Assembly (NCBI GenBank): GCA_040507985.1
Contig: JBEVNR010000016.1
Location: 1 to 64,000, forward strand
From: JBEVNR01 sp040507985
GTDB lineage: Bacteria > Pseudomonadota > Alphaproteobacteria > Rickettsiales > UBA6187
Direction of reading: 5' to 3'
Length of the DNA: 64,000 nucleotides
Under the pieces are notes generated by a model. That model did no database searches and was not told the origin of the DNA. It saw nothing but the letters and a program-made list of their open reading frames with translations. A program made the translations under genes and the position numbers. Below are positions 55,129-64,000 of this stretch, one piece after another (the stretch's first letter is position 1; each line of letters opens with the position of its first letter).

Positions 55129-57664
55129 AATGGCCGACAAGAACATGCCCGACGATAAAAAAAACGCGACGACGCCCAAGCTGACGCTCGGCGGCGGCGC
55201 GTCCACCTTACATCTGTCGGTAGACCTCAAAAAAACCCCCGCGCCCAAAAAGCGCGGCGCCCTTGGGGTACAAGTGGAAGTGGTCGGGGCCAAGCGCCGG
55301 TCCGTTCCGCTGACGGGGGCGACTCCGGCCGGCGGGTTGACGCGTCAGGAACAAGAAACGCGCATGCGCGCGCTTAAGCTCGCGGAAGAGGAGGATCGCC
55401 GCCGCAAGGAGCGCGAGGAAATCGAAGCGAAGGAACGTGCCGTCCGCGAGGCCGAAGAGGCGGTGCGGCGTTCCGAAGAGGAGCGCGTTCGCAAGGAAGA
55501 GGAGGCGCGCGTCGCGCAAGAGGCGGCGGAGCAGGCTAAAAGGGCGGCGGCGCCCGTCGCCGGGATCGAAAAAGAGGCGTCGCGCGAAGAAAATCCTCGC
55601 GTAGAAGAAAAAACCGCCGACGAGTCGGCTCCGTTCGAGCTTACCAAGAAAAACCGCAAGTTGTTAGAACAACTTCGCGCGGAAAAAGACGAGGAGGTGG
55701 CTGAAAAACCCTCCGGACGCACGAAAACCCCGACGCCGGGAACCGCTTCCAAGAAGCGTTCCGGACGCATCACCGTCTCTCAAGTGCTGAGGGAAGAGGC
55801 GAGCTTTTCCGACGATCAGGCCAGTTTGGGATCGGACGCGCCGCGCCGTCGGGTGAAGCGCCGATCAAACGACGCAAAACGGCGAGGACAGCAAGAAAAA
55901 GTGCTGCGCGACGTGGCGATTCCCGATTCGATTTCCGTCCAGGATCTGGCGCTGCGCATGGCCGAGCGCGCGACGGACGTGGTGCGCGTGCTCATGAAAA
56001 TGGGCGTGATGGCCGCGCCGTCGCAAACGATCGACGCCGACACGGCGGAACTCGCCGCGCAGGAAATGGGGCATCGTCCGTACCGGGTGCAAAACGAAGA
56101 CCCGGCGGAGTTTTTATATCACCCCCCGGCGGACGCGCCGGACACGCTTGAGGAGCGCTCTCCGGTGGTGACGTTCATGGGCCACGTCGATCACGGCAAG
56201 ACGTCGTTGCTCGACGCGATTCGCGAAAGCAAGGTGGCGGCGGGCGAGGCCGGCGGCATCACCCAGCATATCGGCGCCTATCAGGTGACGACGCCTAAGG
56301 GATCGATCACGTTTTTAGACACGCCCGGCCACGCGGCCTTTACCGCCATGCGGCAGCGCGGCGCCGGCGCGACCGATATCGTCGTGCTGGTGGTGGCGGC
56401 GGACGACGGCATCATGCAACAAACCGAAGAGGCGATCAGCCACGCGAGGGCGGCCGGCGCGCCGATCATCGTCGCCATCAACAAGGTGGATAAGCCCGAG
56501 GCCAACCCGCAAAAGGTGCGCGACAAATTGTTGCATTACGAGCTTATTCCCGAAGAACTGGGCGGCGACGTGATGACGGCGGAAGTCTCCGCAAAAACGG
56601 GCGCGGGGTTGGACAGGCTGCTGGAATGTATTTTGCTGCAAGCCGAGGTGATGGAGCTTGGCGCCAATCCGGACCGTCCGGCGGTGGGGGTGGTGATCGA
56701 ATCGCGCATTGACAAGGCGCGCGGCGCGGTGGCGACGATACTCGTGCAGCGCGGCACCCTGAATATCGGCGACGTGCTGGTGAGCGGTACGGCTTACGGA
56801 CGGGTGCGGGCCATGACGGACGCGGCGGGCAACCGCCTGCAATCGGCCGGTCCTTCCGACGCGGTGGAGGTGCTGGGGTTAAGCGACGCGCCGCACGCCG
56901 GCTCTCCGGCCGCCGTGGCGGAAAACGAGCGCATGGCGCGCGACGTGGCGTTGCTGACCGACCAACGCGCGCGGGCTAAAGCGGCCGCGATGAACACCGG
57001 CGGCAAGTCGTCGATGGATTTATTGCTCGAGCAGTTTAAAGGTTCGGGCATACGCGAGCTTCCCGTGGTGATTAAAACCGACGTACAAGGATCGTTGGAA
57101 GCGATTGAGCAAAGCCTGCTTAAGTTCAACAACGACGAAGTGGCGGTGCGGGTGCTGCATAAAGGCGTCGGGGGAATCACCGAATCGGACGTTTCCCTGG
57201 CGGCGGCCTCGTCGGCGATGGTGCTGGGCTTCAACGTGCGCGCCGAGAAGGCCGCCCGCGACCTGGCGACCCGCGACAGGGTGGACGTGCAATATTATTC
57301 CGTCATCTACGATTTAATAGACGACGTGAAGGCCATGCTTTCCGACATGCTGAAACCGTCGGTGCGCGAAAACATGCTGGGCAACGCCGAAATTCGCGAC
57401 GTGTTCGTGATTACGCGCGCCGGCAAGGTGGCGGGGTGCTACGTGACGGACGGCACGGTGAAGCGCGGGGCGCACGTGCGCCTGCTGCGCGACAACGTGG
57501 TCATCCACCAAGGCAAGCTGAAAACCCTGCGCCGCTTCAAGGACGACGTGCAGGAAGTGGCGTCCGGTTACGAATGCGGCATGGCGTTCGAGCGCTACGA
57601 CGACATTAAAATCGGCGATTACATCGAAGCCTTTGAAATGGTGGAAGAAAAGCGCACGTTGTAA
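55121..57664 (+). CDS. infB: Translation initiation factor IF-2
   Basis: IF-2 delivers fMet-tRNA to the 30S subunit. A long charged Glu/Arg/Ala coil (residues about 70-170) precedes the IF2-N domain. The GTPase follows: G1 [10 protein letters not shown]3 DTPGHAAF, G4 NKVD. Then come domain II, the C1 domain ([21 protein letters not shown]) and the C2 domain ending [16 protein letters not shown]. Length of 847 residues is typical. Its start overlaps the YlxR-L7Ae gene; a second ATG at 55130 is equally possible. The rbfA gene, which usually follows, is not here. Confidence 0.97.
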   Translation: MVRMADKNMPDDKKNATTPKLTLGGGASTLHLSVDLKKTPAPKKRGALGVQVEVVGAKRRSVPLTGATPAGGLTRQEQETRMRALKLAEEEDRRRKEREEIEAKERAVREAEEAVRRSEEERVRKEEEARVAQEAAEQAKRAAAPVAGIEKEASREENPRVEEKTADESAPFELTKKNRKLLEQLRAEKDEEVAEKPSGRTKTPTPGTASKKRSGRITVSQVLREEASFSDDQASLGSDAPRRRVKRRSNDAKRRGQQEKVLRDVAIPDSISVQDLALRMAERATDVVRVLMKMGVMAAPSQTIDADTAELAAQEMGHRPYRVQNEDPAEFLYHPPADAPDTLEERSPVVTFMGHVDHGKTSLLDAIRESKVAAGEAGGITQHIGAYQVTTPKGSITFLDTPGHAAFTAMRQRGAGATDIVVLVVAADDGIMQQTEEAISHARAAGAPIIVAINKVDKPEANPQKVRDKLLHYELIPEELGGDVMTAEVSAKTGAGLDRLLECILLQAEVMELGANPDRPAVGVVIESRIDKARGAVATILVQRGTLNIGDVLVSGTAYGRVRAMTDAAGNRLQSAGPSDAVEVLGLSDAPHAGSPAAVAENERMARDVALLTDQRARAKAAAMNTGGKSSMDLLLEQFKGSGIRELPVVIKTDVQGSLEAIEQSLLKFNNDEVAVRVLHKGVGGITESDVSLAAASSAMVLGFNVRAEKAARDLATRDRVDVQYYSVIYDLIDDVKAMLSDMLKPSVRENMLGNAEIRDVFVITRAGKVAGCYVTDGTVKRGAHVRLLRDNVVIHQGKLKTLRRFKDDVQEVASGYECGMAFERYDDIKIGDYIEAFEMVEEKRTL

Positions 57665-57721
57665 GGCGCGCGCTTTTTCTTCTTTACTGCCTTAAACCGA
57701 TAATTCTCTTTTTTCCGTTAT

Positions 57722-59350
57722 ATGCATCCTTACGCCCTCTTTCGCGTCATCGCTGTTTTTTCTTTGGTTATGACGTTCGCGCACGGGGCGCGCGCCCAAG
57801 AGGCGTCGGCAAAAATTAAGGGAGCGCTGGAAGGCCGCGCCTCCGTCTCTTTTTACGGCGAGCCGATACGGCGCTTTTCGTTGGCGCAGCGTTTTTATCG
57901 CGAACGCGCCTATGCGCCGGGGTGGGACTATCGCGCTTCCGACGCCTTGGCCAAGGCAATAAAAGAGGCGAAAAACGACGGATTGACGCCGGGCGACTAC
58001 CATCTCAACGCGCTGGAAAAAGCCCGGGAAGCCAACGACCAACCGGCCGTCGAGCTGTTGTCGTCGGACGCCTTTTTCTTGCTGGCCTCGCATTTGGCGA
58101 ACGGACGTACGGACGTGAAGGCGCTGGTCGATACGTGGAACTTGCCGAAAGAGTCTCCCGACTACCTCGCCGCCTTGCACGACGCGCTGCGCAGCGGAAA
58201 GATAGAGCGCGCCTTGCGCGCCTTCGCGCCGACGGCGGCGGAATATGGCGCGTTTCGCAAGGAATATGCGCGCTATCGGGCGATGGCGTCGGGTAGCTTC
58301 CCCAAAAAAGTGGCGCCCGGAGAAATTTTGCGCGCCGGCATGCGCGCTCCGCGCGTCGCGGAACTCCGCGCCCGAATGATCGCGTTCGGGCTGACGTCAA
58401 AAAAAGCGAACGCGCCGGCGAAGAACGTGCCGCCACTGGACTTCGCCAAAGAGATAGAAACAGAAGAAACGTTTGACGACGATTTGATCGGCGCGGTGAA
58501 AAAATTCCAACGCAGCGCCAACCTCATCGACGACGGCGTGGTGGGCAAAAGCGCGCTTCTCGCAATAAACGTCTCGCCGGCGGAGCGCGAAAAAACGTTG
58601 CGCGTGAACATGGAGCGGTTGCGCTGGTTGCCGAAAGATTTAGGGAAGCGTTACGTCATGGTGAACGTTCCCGGATTTTTCTTGCAGGCGGCGGCAAACG
58701 GCAAGGTCGAGGAATTTCACGAAGTGGTGGTGGGGCAAAACCAGCGCCCGACGCCGATCTTCTCCGCAAAAATGCAATATATGATTTTTAATCCCTGGTG
58801 GATGGCGCCGGATAAGCTGGCAAAGGAAGACAAGTTGCCGTTTTTTCGCGAACACCCCGAAAAAGCGGAGGAACTGGGTTTCGTCGTGACGGATAGAAGC
58901 GGCAAGAACGTGCCGCTTTCCTCCATCGACTGGAACACGGTCGACGCCGACAATTTTCCCTATCGGCTTGCGCAAAAACCGGGCGACTTAAATGCTCTGG
59001 GCAAGGTGAAGTTCATTTTTCCCAACCCGTATAACGTCTATTTGCACGACACCCCGGCGAGGGATCTGTTCGTGCGCAAGCAACGCGCCTTTTCCTCCGG
59101 CTGCGTGCGGGTGAAGGACCCGCTCGACCTGGCGGAATGGATTCTAAAAGACGGCGGGCGTACCCGCAAGCAAATTGACGAGGCGGTCGAAAGCGGCAAG
59201 GAAAAACAGGTGAATCTCGTGACGCCGCTTCCGGTGCATATGCAATATATCACCAACATGCTGAACGACGACGGGGAGGTGGTGTTTTTGAACGATTTTT
59301 ACGGTCGCGACGGGCAAACGGCGGCGGCCCTCGACGATAAAGCCCCGTAA
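57722..59350 (+). CDS. Murein L,D-transpeptidase (YcbB-like)
   Basis: After a signal peptide (about 26 residues, ARA) comes an N-terminal scaffold domain, then a peptidoglycan-binding helix bundle (DDDLIGAVKKFQRSANLIDDGVVGKSAL). The YkuD catalytic domain has the conserved His in YLHDTPARDLF and the nucleophile Cys in FSSGCVRVKDP. YcbB-type enzymes make 3-3 crosslinks in the periplasm and tend to be beta-lactam tolerant. The gene shows that this organism still builds a peptidoglycan wall. Length is 542 residues. The ppsR gene follows after 17 bases. Confidence 0.92.
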   Translation: MHPYALFRVIAVFSLVMTFAHGARAQEASAKIKGALEGRASVSFYGEPIRRFSLAQRFYRERAYAPGWDYRASDALAKAIKEAKNDGLTPGDYHLNALEKAREANDQPAVELLSSDAFFLLASHLANGRTDVKALVDTWNLPKESPDYLAALHDALRSGKIERALRAFAPTAAEYGAFRKEYARYRAMASGSFPKKVAPGEILRAGMRAPRVAELRARMIAFGLTSKKANAPAKNVPPLDFAKEIETEETFDDDLIGAVKKFQRSANLIDDGVVGKSALLAINVSPAEREKTLRVNMERLRWLPKDLGKRYVMVNVPGFFLQAAANGKVEEFHEVVVGQNQRPTPIFSAKMQYMIFNPWWMAPDKLAKEDKLPFFREHPEKAEELGFVVTDRSGKNVPLSSIDWNTVDADNFPYRLAQKPGDLNALGKVKFIFPNPYNVYLHDTPARDLFVRKQRAFSSGCVRVKDPLDLAEWILKDGGRTRKQIDEAVESGKEKQVNLVTPLPVHMQYITNMLNDDGEVVFLNDFYGRDGQTAAALDDKAP

Positions 59351-59367
59351 CCCCGGCGCCGCCGCTT

Positions 59368-60195
59368 ATGGACGCCTCCCCCGCCTTCCACCTGCACCTT
59401 ATCTCCGACTCGACCGGCGAGACGGTCAGCGCCGTGGCGCGGGCGGCGCTGGCGCAATTTGACCATATCGACATGCGCGAGCATAATTGGTCGATGGTGC
59501 GCACTCCGGGGCAATTGAAAAAAGCGTTGGACGGCATACGGGCGCACCCCGGTTTCGTGATGCACACGTTGGCCGGCGTGGAGCATAGGCGCATGCTGCA
59601 CGACGCGTGCGCCGAATTAAACGTGCCGTGCGTCTCGCTGCTGTCGCGCGTCGTGTCCGATCTGTCCGGGTTTTTGGGCATGGAGCCGAGCAATATGCCC
59701 GGGCGGCGCTACGTGATGGACAAGGAATATTTTTCGCGCGTCGAGGCGATCAACTATTCCATCGCGCATGACGACGGCCAGATTTTGCACGACCTCGACG
59801 AAGCCGATATCATTTTGGTGGGCGTGTCGCGCACCTCCAAGTCGCCGACGAGCATGTATCTCGCCCATTGGGGCTATCGCACCGCCAACGTGCCGTATGT
59901 GGGCCACGCGCAATTGCCGCCCGAGCTGCTGGCGCTGAAAAACGCCTTCGTGGTGGGATTGACGATTCGTCCGGAATCCTTGGCGCACATTCGCCGCAAC
60001 CGCCTGCTCTCGCTGGAGCAAAAGGAGGAGACGACGTATACCATGCTCGACGAGGTGGAAGCCGAGGTGGCGGAGGCCAGGCGGTTTTTCGTCCGTCGCG
60101 GCTGGCCCGTCATCGACGTCACCAAAAGGTCGGTCGAAGAAACCGCCGCCGCCATCTTGCAGCTTTATCGGGAAACGAAGGGCGCGAACATATAA
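59368..60195 (+). CDS. ppsR: Pyruvate, phosphate dikinase regulatory protein
   Basis: This bifunctional kinase/phosphorylase (DUF299) switches pyruvate phosphate dikinase on and off by phosphorylating a Thr next to the active His. It shows the start HLISDSTGETVSAVARAALAQF, the P-loop-like GVSRTSKSPTSMYLA and the ending VIDVTKRSVEETAAAIL. Length is 275 residues. Its presence implies a ppdK gene elsewhere. It is downstream of the L,D-transpeptidase, probably in the same transcript, and convergent with trmB. Confidence 0.94.
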   Translation: MDASPAFHLHLISDSTGETVSAVARAALAQFDHIDMREHNWSMVRTPGQLKKALDGIRAHPGFVMHTLAGVEHRRMLHDACAELNVPCVSLLSRVVSDLSGFLGMEPSNMPGRRYVMDKEYFSRVEAINYSIAHDDGQILHDLDEADIILVGVSRTSKSPTSMYLAHWGYRTANVPYVGHAQLPPELLALKNAFVVGLTIRPESLAHIRRNRLLSLEQKEETTYTMLDEVEAEVAEARRFFVRRGWPVIDVTKRSVEETAAAILQLYRETKGANI

Positions 60196-60258
60196 CGGCT
60201 AGGGACAGGTTAGCGTGAATTATACCGCCAGCATACCCATATCCGTTACCATCTATTT

Positions 60259-60948
60259 TCATCGCGCCCGTAGGTCGAACCGAAAAACGGGACGGTGCGC
60301 GGCGTCGGCTTTTATGCGATATTTGGTCGAGTGCGGCGCGTCTTCCTCTAGCGGCGGGGCTAGGGTAAGCACGTCGCTTGCGGTTTCCATCGCCTCTTGC
60401 ATATGCCGGGCGTAGTCTTCGTGGTCGGTCACGAGGCATATGCGTCCGTCCTCGGACAATAACGGCGCGAGCGTACGTAAGAACGCGGATTGAACCAAGC
60501 GTTTTTTATGGTGTTTCGCTTTGGGCCACGGGTCGGGATAGAGAATGAAAATACGCCGCAGCGTGCGTTTTTTCCATGTCGCGAGCAGTGGGCGCACGTC
60601 GTCGTTCCAAATGCGCACGTTGCGGCAAGCGCTTTTTCGCAGCGCGAGCACGCAACTCGCCACACCGTTTATATATGGCTCCGCACCGATAAAGCCCGTA
60701 TGGGGATAGGCGACGGCGCGGGCGGCAAGGTTTTCTCCCGAACCGAAGCCGATTTCCATCTCGTATCGCGTTATCTGCGGCGGGAAAAGCTCCGCCGGAT
60801 TGATGACGTCGACGCTTGCCGCGTATTCCGCCGTTATGCCTATGCCGGAGAGGTTGCCCTCCAGCGCATTTTGCTTTAGGGCGCTTAAGGTACGGCTTTT
60901 CTTCCTGCCGAACGAGCGGAGGTAAGGGGAAACGATCGGATTTTCCAT
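60259..60948 (-). CDS. trmB: tRNA (guanine-N7-)-methyltransferase
   Basis: TrmB methylates G46 in the variable loop of many tRNAs using SAM. The protein shows MEIGFGSGENL (SAM loop), FIGAEPYINGV, the DPWPKAKHHKKRL motif and a C-terminal FRFDLRAR close. Length is 229 residues. The N-terminal region RSFGRKKSRTLSALKQ is typical of the family. Transcribed toward ppsR with 63 bases between stops. Confidence 0.95.
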   Translation of the reverse strand: MENPIVSPYLRSFGRKKSRTLSALKQNALEGNLSGIGITAEYAASVDVINPAELFPPQITRYEMEIGFGSGENLAARAVAYPHTGFIGAEPYINGVASCVLALRKSACRNVRIWNDDVRPLLATWKKRTLRRIFILYPDPWPKAKHHKKRLVQSAFLRTLAPLLSEDGRICLVTDHEDYARHMQEAMETASDVLTLAPPLEEDAPHSTKYRIKADAAHRPVFRFDLRAR

Positions 60949-61146
60949 GAACTACCGCAACGCTTTCCGGTTGGCGGCGCGGCATGACCGGCCGGCGGCG
61001 CCTTTTTTTCGCATCGCGCAGCAAAAGGAAGAAACGGAAAAACGATCGCAACGCATACAATTTCATTTTTCTTTTTTAAAACGCGGAAAGAGCGGCACCT
61101 TATAGCAAACGGTTGAATCCGGCAACCGTAAACGCTTGTTCAAAAA

Positions 61147-62064
61147 TCAGCGATCGGCAAGTTCCAAAGCGGCGACGGGGCATTTCTTCATGCCTTCGTT
61201 ACAATCCTCGATCGCGTTGATGATAAAGGGGATGCTTAAAGTAATCACAGGATTATGGTTAACTTGCGACAATGCCTTCATGAGTTCAATCAAGCAGACA
61301 TATTTTTTTCCGTCGCATTCTTTATCGTTCTCGGTGCAGGGATCGTCACATGGCGTTTCCATTAATATGGCGTGCGCTTCTTGTGCCGCGCGGTATTTCT
61401 GGCTCATATCATCGGAGATTTGCTCATTAACTTGTAGGAATTGCTTTTCAGCAGGCTCGATCAAATCTTGTATTTTTTCCCACGTCGGTAGCGCGACGCG
61501 TCCATTGTCGGACACGAAGCAGTCAACGAAAAGGCTGAAGTACGTCCTTGGAGAGGAAAGATTTTTTTCGCTCAATACACTTTCGGGATGGAATTTATCG
61601 CGACCATAGTTATCGAAGACAATACAGAATCTCTCTTCTTCCTTAATGGAACCGGCGTCCGCTAGCAACCCATGTATAAAATCCATAAGCTTGTCTTCTT
61701 CGGGAAGGGCGCATGTATCCAGCACGTAAATAGCGTCTCGCGTCGCCCAATATTTTTTGCCTTCATCTTCATGCCAATCCGCGTCGGTAGCGAGATGTAT
61801 GACAAGAAATGTGCCTGTTTTTACCCAAGAGAAAGTGAAGCCATGCTTATTTACTTTATTGCCGTCTTGGTCGACAACCGTTACGCTCTGTCCTCCCTGA
61901 TTGTAGTCTTTGAAATTTCCAAAGCGAAAATCGGAAAGATCAATGCGGAACGATTGCGGCAAATCGAACCATTCGACGGTTTGTGCGCCTGCGTCATCGG
62001 AAGCCATGGCGAAAGAAACGAATTCACGAGGATGAGCGACGTACGGCAATCGGTAAGTCAGCAA
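61147..62064 (-). CDS. Orphan protein with Cys cluster
   Basis: I do not recognise this protein. The frame has no upstream ATG: a TTG at 62062-62064 gives 305 residues, and the first ATG (62005-62007, MASDDAGAQ) gives 286. Neither has a good ribosome-binding site. The sequence just before that ATG is hydrophobic and could be read as a signal peptide if an unusual start is used. The body is acidic, mixed alpha/beta in look, with a short Cys-rich segment (CDDPCTENDKECDGKKYVC) about 80 residues from the end. Its base composition is more AT-rich than trmB and ftsK on either side, as for the other orphans in this window. Confidence 0.6.
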   Translation of the reverse strand: MLTYRLPYVAHPREFVSFAMASDDAGAQTVEWFDLPQSFRIDLSDFRFGNFKDYNQGGQSVTVVDQDGNKVNKHGFTFSWVKTGTFLVIHLATDADWHEDEGKKYWATRDAIYVLDTCALPEEDKLMDFIHGLLADAGSIKEEERFCIVFDNYGRDKFHPESVLSEKNLSSPRTYFSLFVDCFVSDNGRVALPTWEKIQDLIEPAEKQFLQVNEQISDDMSQKYRAAQEAHAILMETPCDDPCTENDKECDGKKYVCLIELMKALSQVNHNPVITLSIPFIINAIEDCNEGMKKCPVAALELADR

Positions 62065-62281
62065 AAGACCGGCAGAACAGAAAACAAAATAAGGATTGTC
62101 TGTTAATTATAATATAATTAATGAATTCATGCAATCTCTTATTTTTACGCCACTCAGGACAAAGACAGAAAAACATAAATTAATTGACGAGTTTTTAGAT
62201 ATTTCATACGTCAACTAAATTTGACGTCACTTATTGGTTTAAAAGCCAATAAGTGACAATTCGTATTTTTTTCCTATCGTT

Positions 62282-64000
62282 CTACTGCAACACTTCGCGT
62301 TTGCCGGCGTGGTTGGGCTGACTGACGACGCCGTCTTTTTCCATTCGGTCGATCAGGTCGGCGGCGCGGTTATAGCCGATTTTGAGCTGGCGTTGAATGT
62401 AACTGGTCGACGCCCGCTTGTCGCGCACCACCACGGCGACGGCCTGCCGGTATAAATCGGCCTCGCTTCCCCCGCCGCCGGCGTCGCCTCCGCCGAAATC
62501 GCCGTCGTCGCGGGTGACGTCGTCCACATATTCCGGCGAGCCTTGCGATTTCAGAAACTCCACCACGCGCCGCACCTCGTCGTCGTCGACGAAGGGACCG
62601 TGAACGCGCACCACGCGCGTGCCGCCGGCCATGTAGAGCATGTCGCCCATGCCGAGCAGTTGCTCCGCGCCCATCTCGCCCAGAATGGTGCGACTGTCGA
62701 TGCGCGACGTCACCTGAAAGCTGATGCGGGTGGGGAAGTTGGCTTTAATGACGCCGGTAATGACGTCCACCGACGGACGCTGCGTCGCCATAATGATGTG
62801 AATGCCGGCCGCGCGCGCCATTTGCGCCAAACGCTGGATCGAGCATTCGATGTCTTTGCCGGCGGTGAGCATCAAATCGGCCATTTCGTCGACGATAATC
62901 ACGATGAACGGAAAGGTTTTTTTCTCGATGGGCACGTCTTCGTAAATCGGTTCGCCCGTTTCGGCGTCGAATCCGGTTTGTACGCGCCGCACCAACTCTT
63001 CGTGTTGCTCGCTCGCCTCTTCGATGCGCTTATTATAGCCCGCGACGTTCCTGACGCCAAGGTTTGACATTAATCGATAGCGTTCCTCCATCTCGCGCAC
63101 CGCCCATTTCAGCGCCACGACGGCCTTCGCCGGCTCCGTCACGACCGGCGCCAGCAAGTGCGGAATGCCTTCGTACACGGATAATTCCAGCATTTTAGGG
63201 TCGATGAAAATGAACTTGCATTCGTCCGGCCGCAATCGATAGAGCAGCGACAAGATCATGGCGTTGACGGCCACCGATTTGCCGGAGCCGGTCGTTCCCG
63301 CCACCAGCAAATGCGGCATGCGCGACAAATCGGCCACCACCGGCGCGCCGCCTATGTCTTTACCGAGCGCGAGCGGCAATTTCACCTTGTCGGCGTCGTA
63401 GGCGTCGGCCTCGAGCAATTCGCGCAAATACACGGTTTCGCGTTCCGAATTGGGAAGCTCGATCCCCAGCACGTTGCGCCCCGGTACGACGGAAATACGG
63501 GTCGAAAGCGCGCTCATCGAGCGCGCGATGTCGTCGGCCAGGCCGATCACGCGGGACGATTTCGTTCCCGCCGCCGGCTCCAGTTCGTAGAGCGTGACGA
63601 CCGGTCCCGGCCGCGCCTTTAAAATGGTGCCGAACACGCCGAAATCTTCCAGCACCTGCGCCAGCATCTTGGCGTTTTGCTCGAGCGCGTCGCGCGATAG
63701 GGAAAGCGATTTACGCCGCGCGCTTATTTCTTGCAGCAAGCGCAGCGACGGCAATTGCATGGCCGACGGCTCGACGCCCTTGAAGGCGAGCTTTTCTTGT
63801 TTTTCCTTACGTTTGAGCAATTTTATTTTTTTGGACGCGCTCGCCAGCGGCTTGTCGCCTTCGTCTTCGTCATCCACTCCGTCGAACGACGCGTTGGCGT
63901 CGACGCGCGTTTCTCCGGTCTCGTCTTCGTCCTCTTCCTCGGTTGCATAGGTTTTTTTGGCGGAGGAAATATTGTCGTATTTATCGCGCAGCGCCAGGGC
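62282..64000 (-). CDS. ftsK: DNA translocase FtsK (N-terminus beyond window)
   Basis: FtsK pumps DNA through the septum and activates dimer resolution. The visible part has an acidic linker, the alpha/beta motor domain with Walker A GTTGSGKS and Walker [13 protein letters not shown], and the [22 protein letters not shown] motif. A winged-helix gamma domain ([28 protein letters not shown]) closes the C-terminus. The frame stays open to base 64000 with no start, and the membrane-anchoring domain lies outside. No ATG start inside is credible; the GTG at 63875-63877 lies within the acidic linker. Confidence 0.95.
   Translation of the reverse strand, partial: ALALRDKYDNISSAKKTYATEEEDEDETGETRVDANASFDGVDDEDEGDKPLASASKKIKLLKRKEKQEKLAFKGVEPSAMQLPSLRLLQEISARRKSLSLSRDALEQNAKMLAQVLEDFGVFGTILKARPGPVVTLYELEPAAGTKSSRVIGLADDIARSMSALSTRISVVPGRNVLGIELPNSERETVYLRELLEADAYDADKVKLPLALGKDIGGAPVVADLSRMPHLLVAGTTGSGKSVAVNAMILSLLYRLRPDECKFIFIDPKMLELSVYEGIPHLLAPVVTEPAKAVVALKWAVREMEERYRLMSNLGVRNVAGYNKRIEEASEQHEELVRRVQTGFDAETGEPIYEDVPIEKKTFPFIVIIVDEMADLMLTAGKDIECSIQRLAQMARAAGIHIIMATQRPSVDVITGVIKANFPTRISFQVTSRIDSRTILGEMGAEQLLGMGDMLYMAGGTRVVRVHGPFVDDDEVRRVVEFLKSQGSPEYVDDVTRDDGDFGGGDAGGGGSEADLYRQAVAVVVRDKRASTSYIQRQLKIGYNRAADLIDRMEKDGVVSQPNHAGKREVLQ

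Overview
The window is a gene-dense bacterial chromosome segment of moderate-to-high GC with an alphaproteobacterial gene complement: holB, rpsP-rimM, rimP-nusA-ylxR-infB, ppsR, trmB, ftsK, a VirB8-VirB9-VirB10 block, a Fur-box iron operon and a GT61 glycosyltransferase. The P-type (VirB) secretion genes, many short inverted-repeat elements, a decayed IS630-type transposase and several AT-richer orphan genes suggest a host-associated member (Rickettsiales/Holosporales-like or a relative). I infer this from gene content only and cannot place it to genus.

Layout. 1-2.1 kb: the tail of an unknown gene and a 600-aa Ser/Thr/Pro-rich orphan with an RGG repeat. 2.4-6.4 kb: a coiled-coil protein, a HAD phosphatase, a small orphan, rpsP-rimM (without trmD and rplS) and purD. 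6.5-6.9 kb: an IS630 remnant holding a (TC)23 tract. 7.1-12.1 kb: an ABC ATPase, an amino-acid permease, tatA, trxB and holB. 12.3 kb: an AT-rich orphan. 13.2-15.5 kb: a Fur-box-preceded porin-like gene plus imelysin. 15.5-18.1 kb: a small inverted-repeat element abutting era, then a PhaC-like hydrolase. 18.2-20.8 kb: five tandem paralogous lipoproteins. 20.9-24.0 kb: virB8-virB9-virB10, convergent with them. 24.1-28.4 kb: an RDD membrane protein and a PilY1-like adhesin with an NHL propeller set into its VWA domain. 28.9-31.4 kb: aspartate aminotransferase and serS. 31.4-36.7 kb: repeat-rich DNA, rtcB, an aspartoacylase-like protein, a spore-coat-U-like protein and an MBL-fold lipoprotein. 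36.9 kb: an orphan starting MGCVLSS. 38.7-40.5 kb: five more lipoproteins of the same family, then an Rrf2 regulator. 41.1-43.3 kb: a GAF histidine kinase and a TacA-TacT-type toxin-antitoxin pair. 43.6-49.8 kb (minus strand): guaB, an ABC-2 permease, GT61, a beta-barrel protein, gpmI and tRNA-Gln. 49.9-60.9 kb: cinA, metG, rimP-nusA-ylxR-infB, an L,D-transpeptidase, ppsR and trmB. 61.1-64.0 kb: a Cys-containing orphan and ftsK, which runs off the edge.

Biologically the most striking content is a family of ten lipoproteins in two tandem arrays. All share a G-[WYF]-x-[DH]-G-C motif, and nine of the ten end the domain with Y-C (the first has F-C). One array faces a VirB8-10 core-complex block. 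The second notable point is that two unrelated orphan proteins begin with near-ideal eukaryotic N-myristoylation signals (MGCVLS and MGAQQS), which makes them candidate secreted effectors. The housekeeping operons are ordinary but trimmed: no trmD/rplS after rimM, and no rbfA after infB. Repeat elements lie directly at gene 3' ends (rimM, era), which hints that small mobile elements shaped this gene order.
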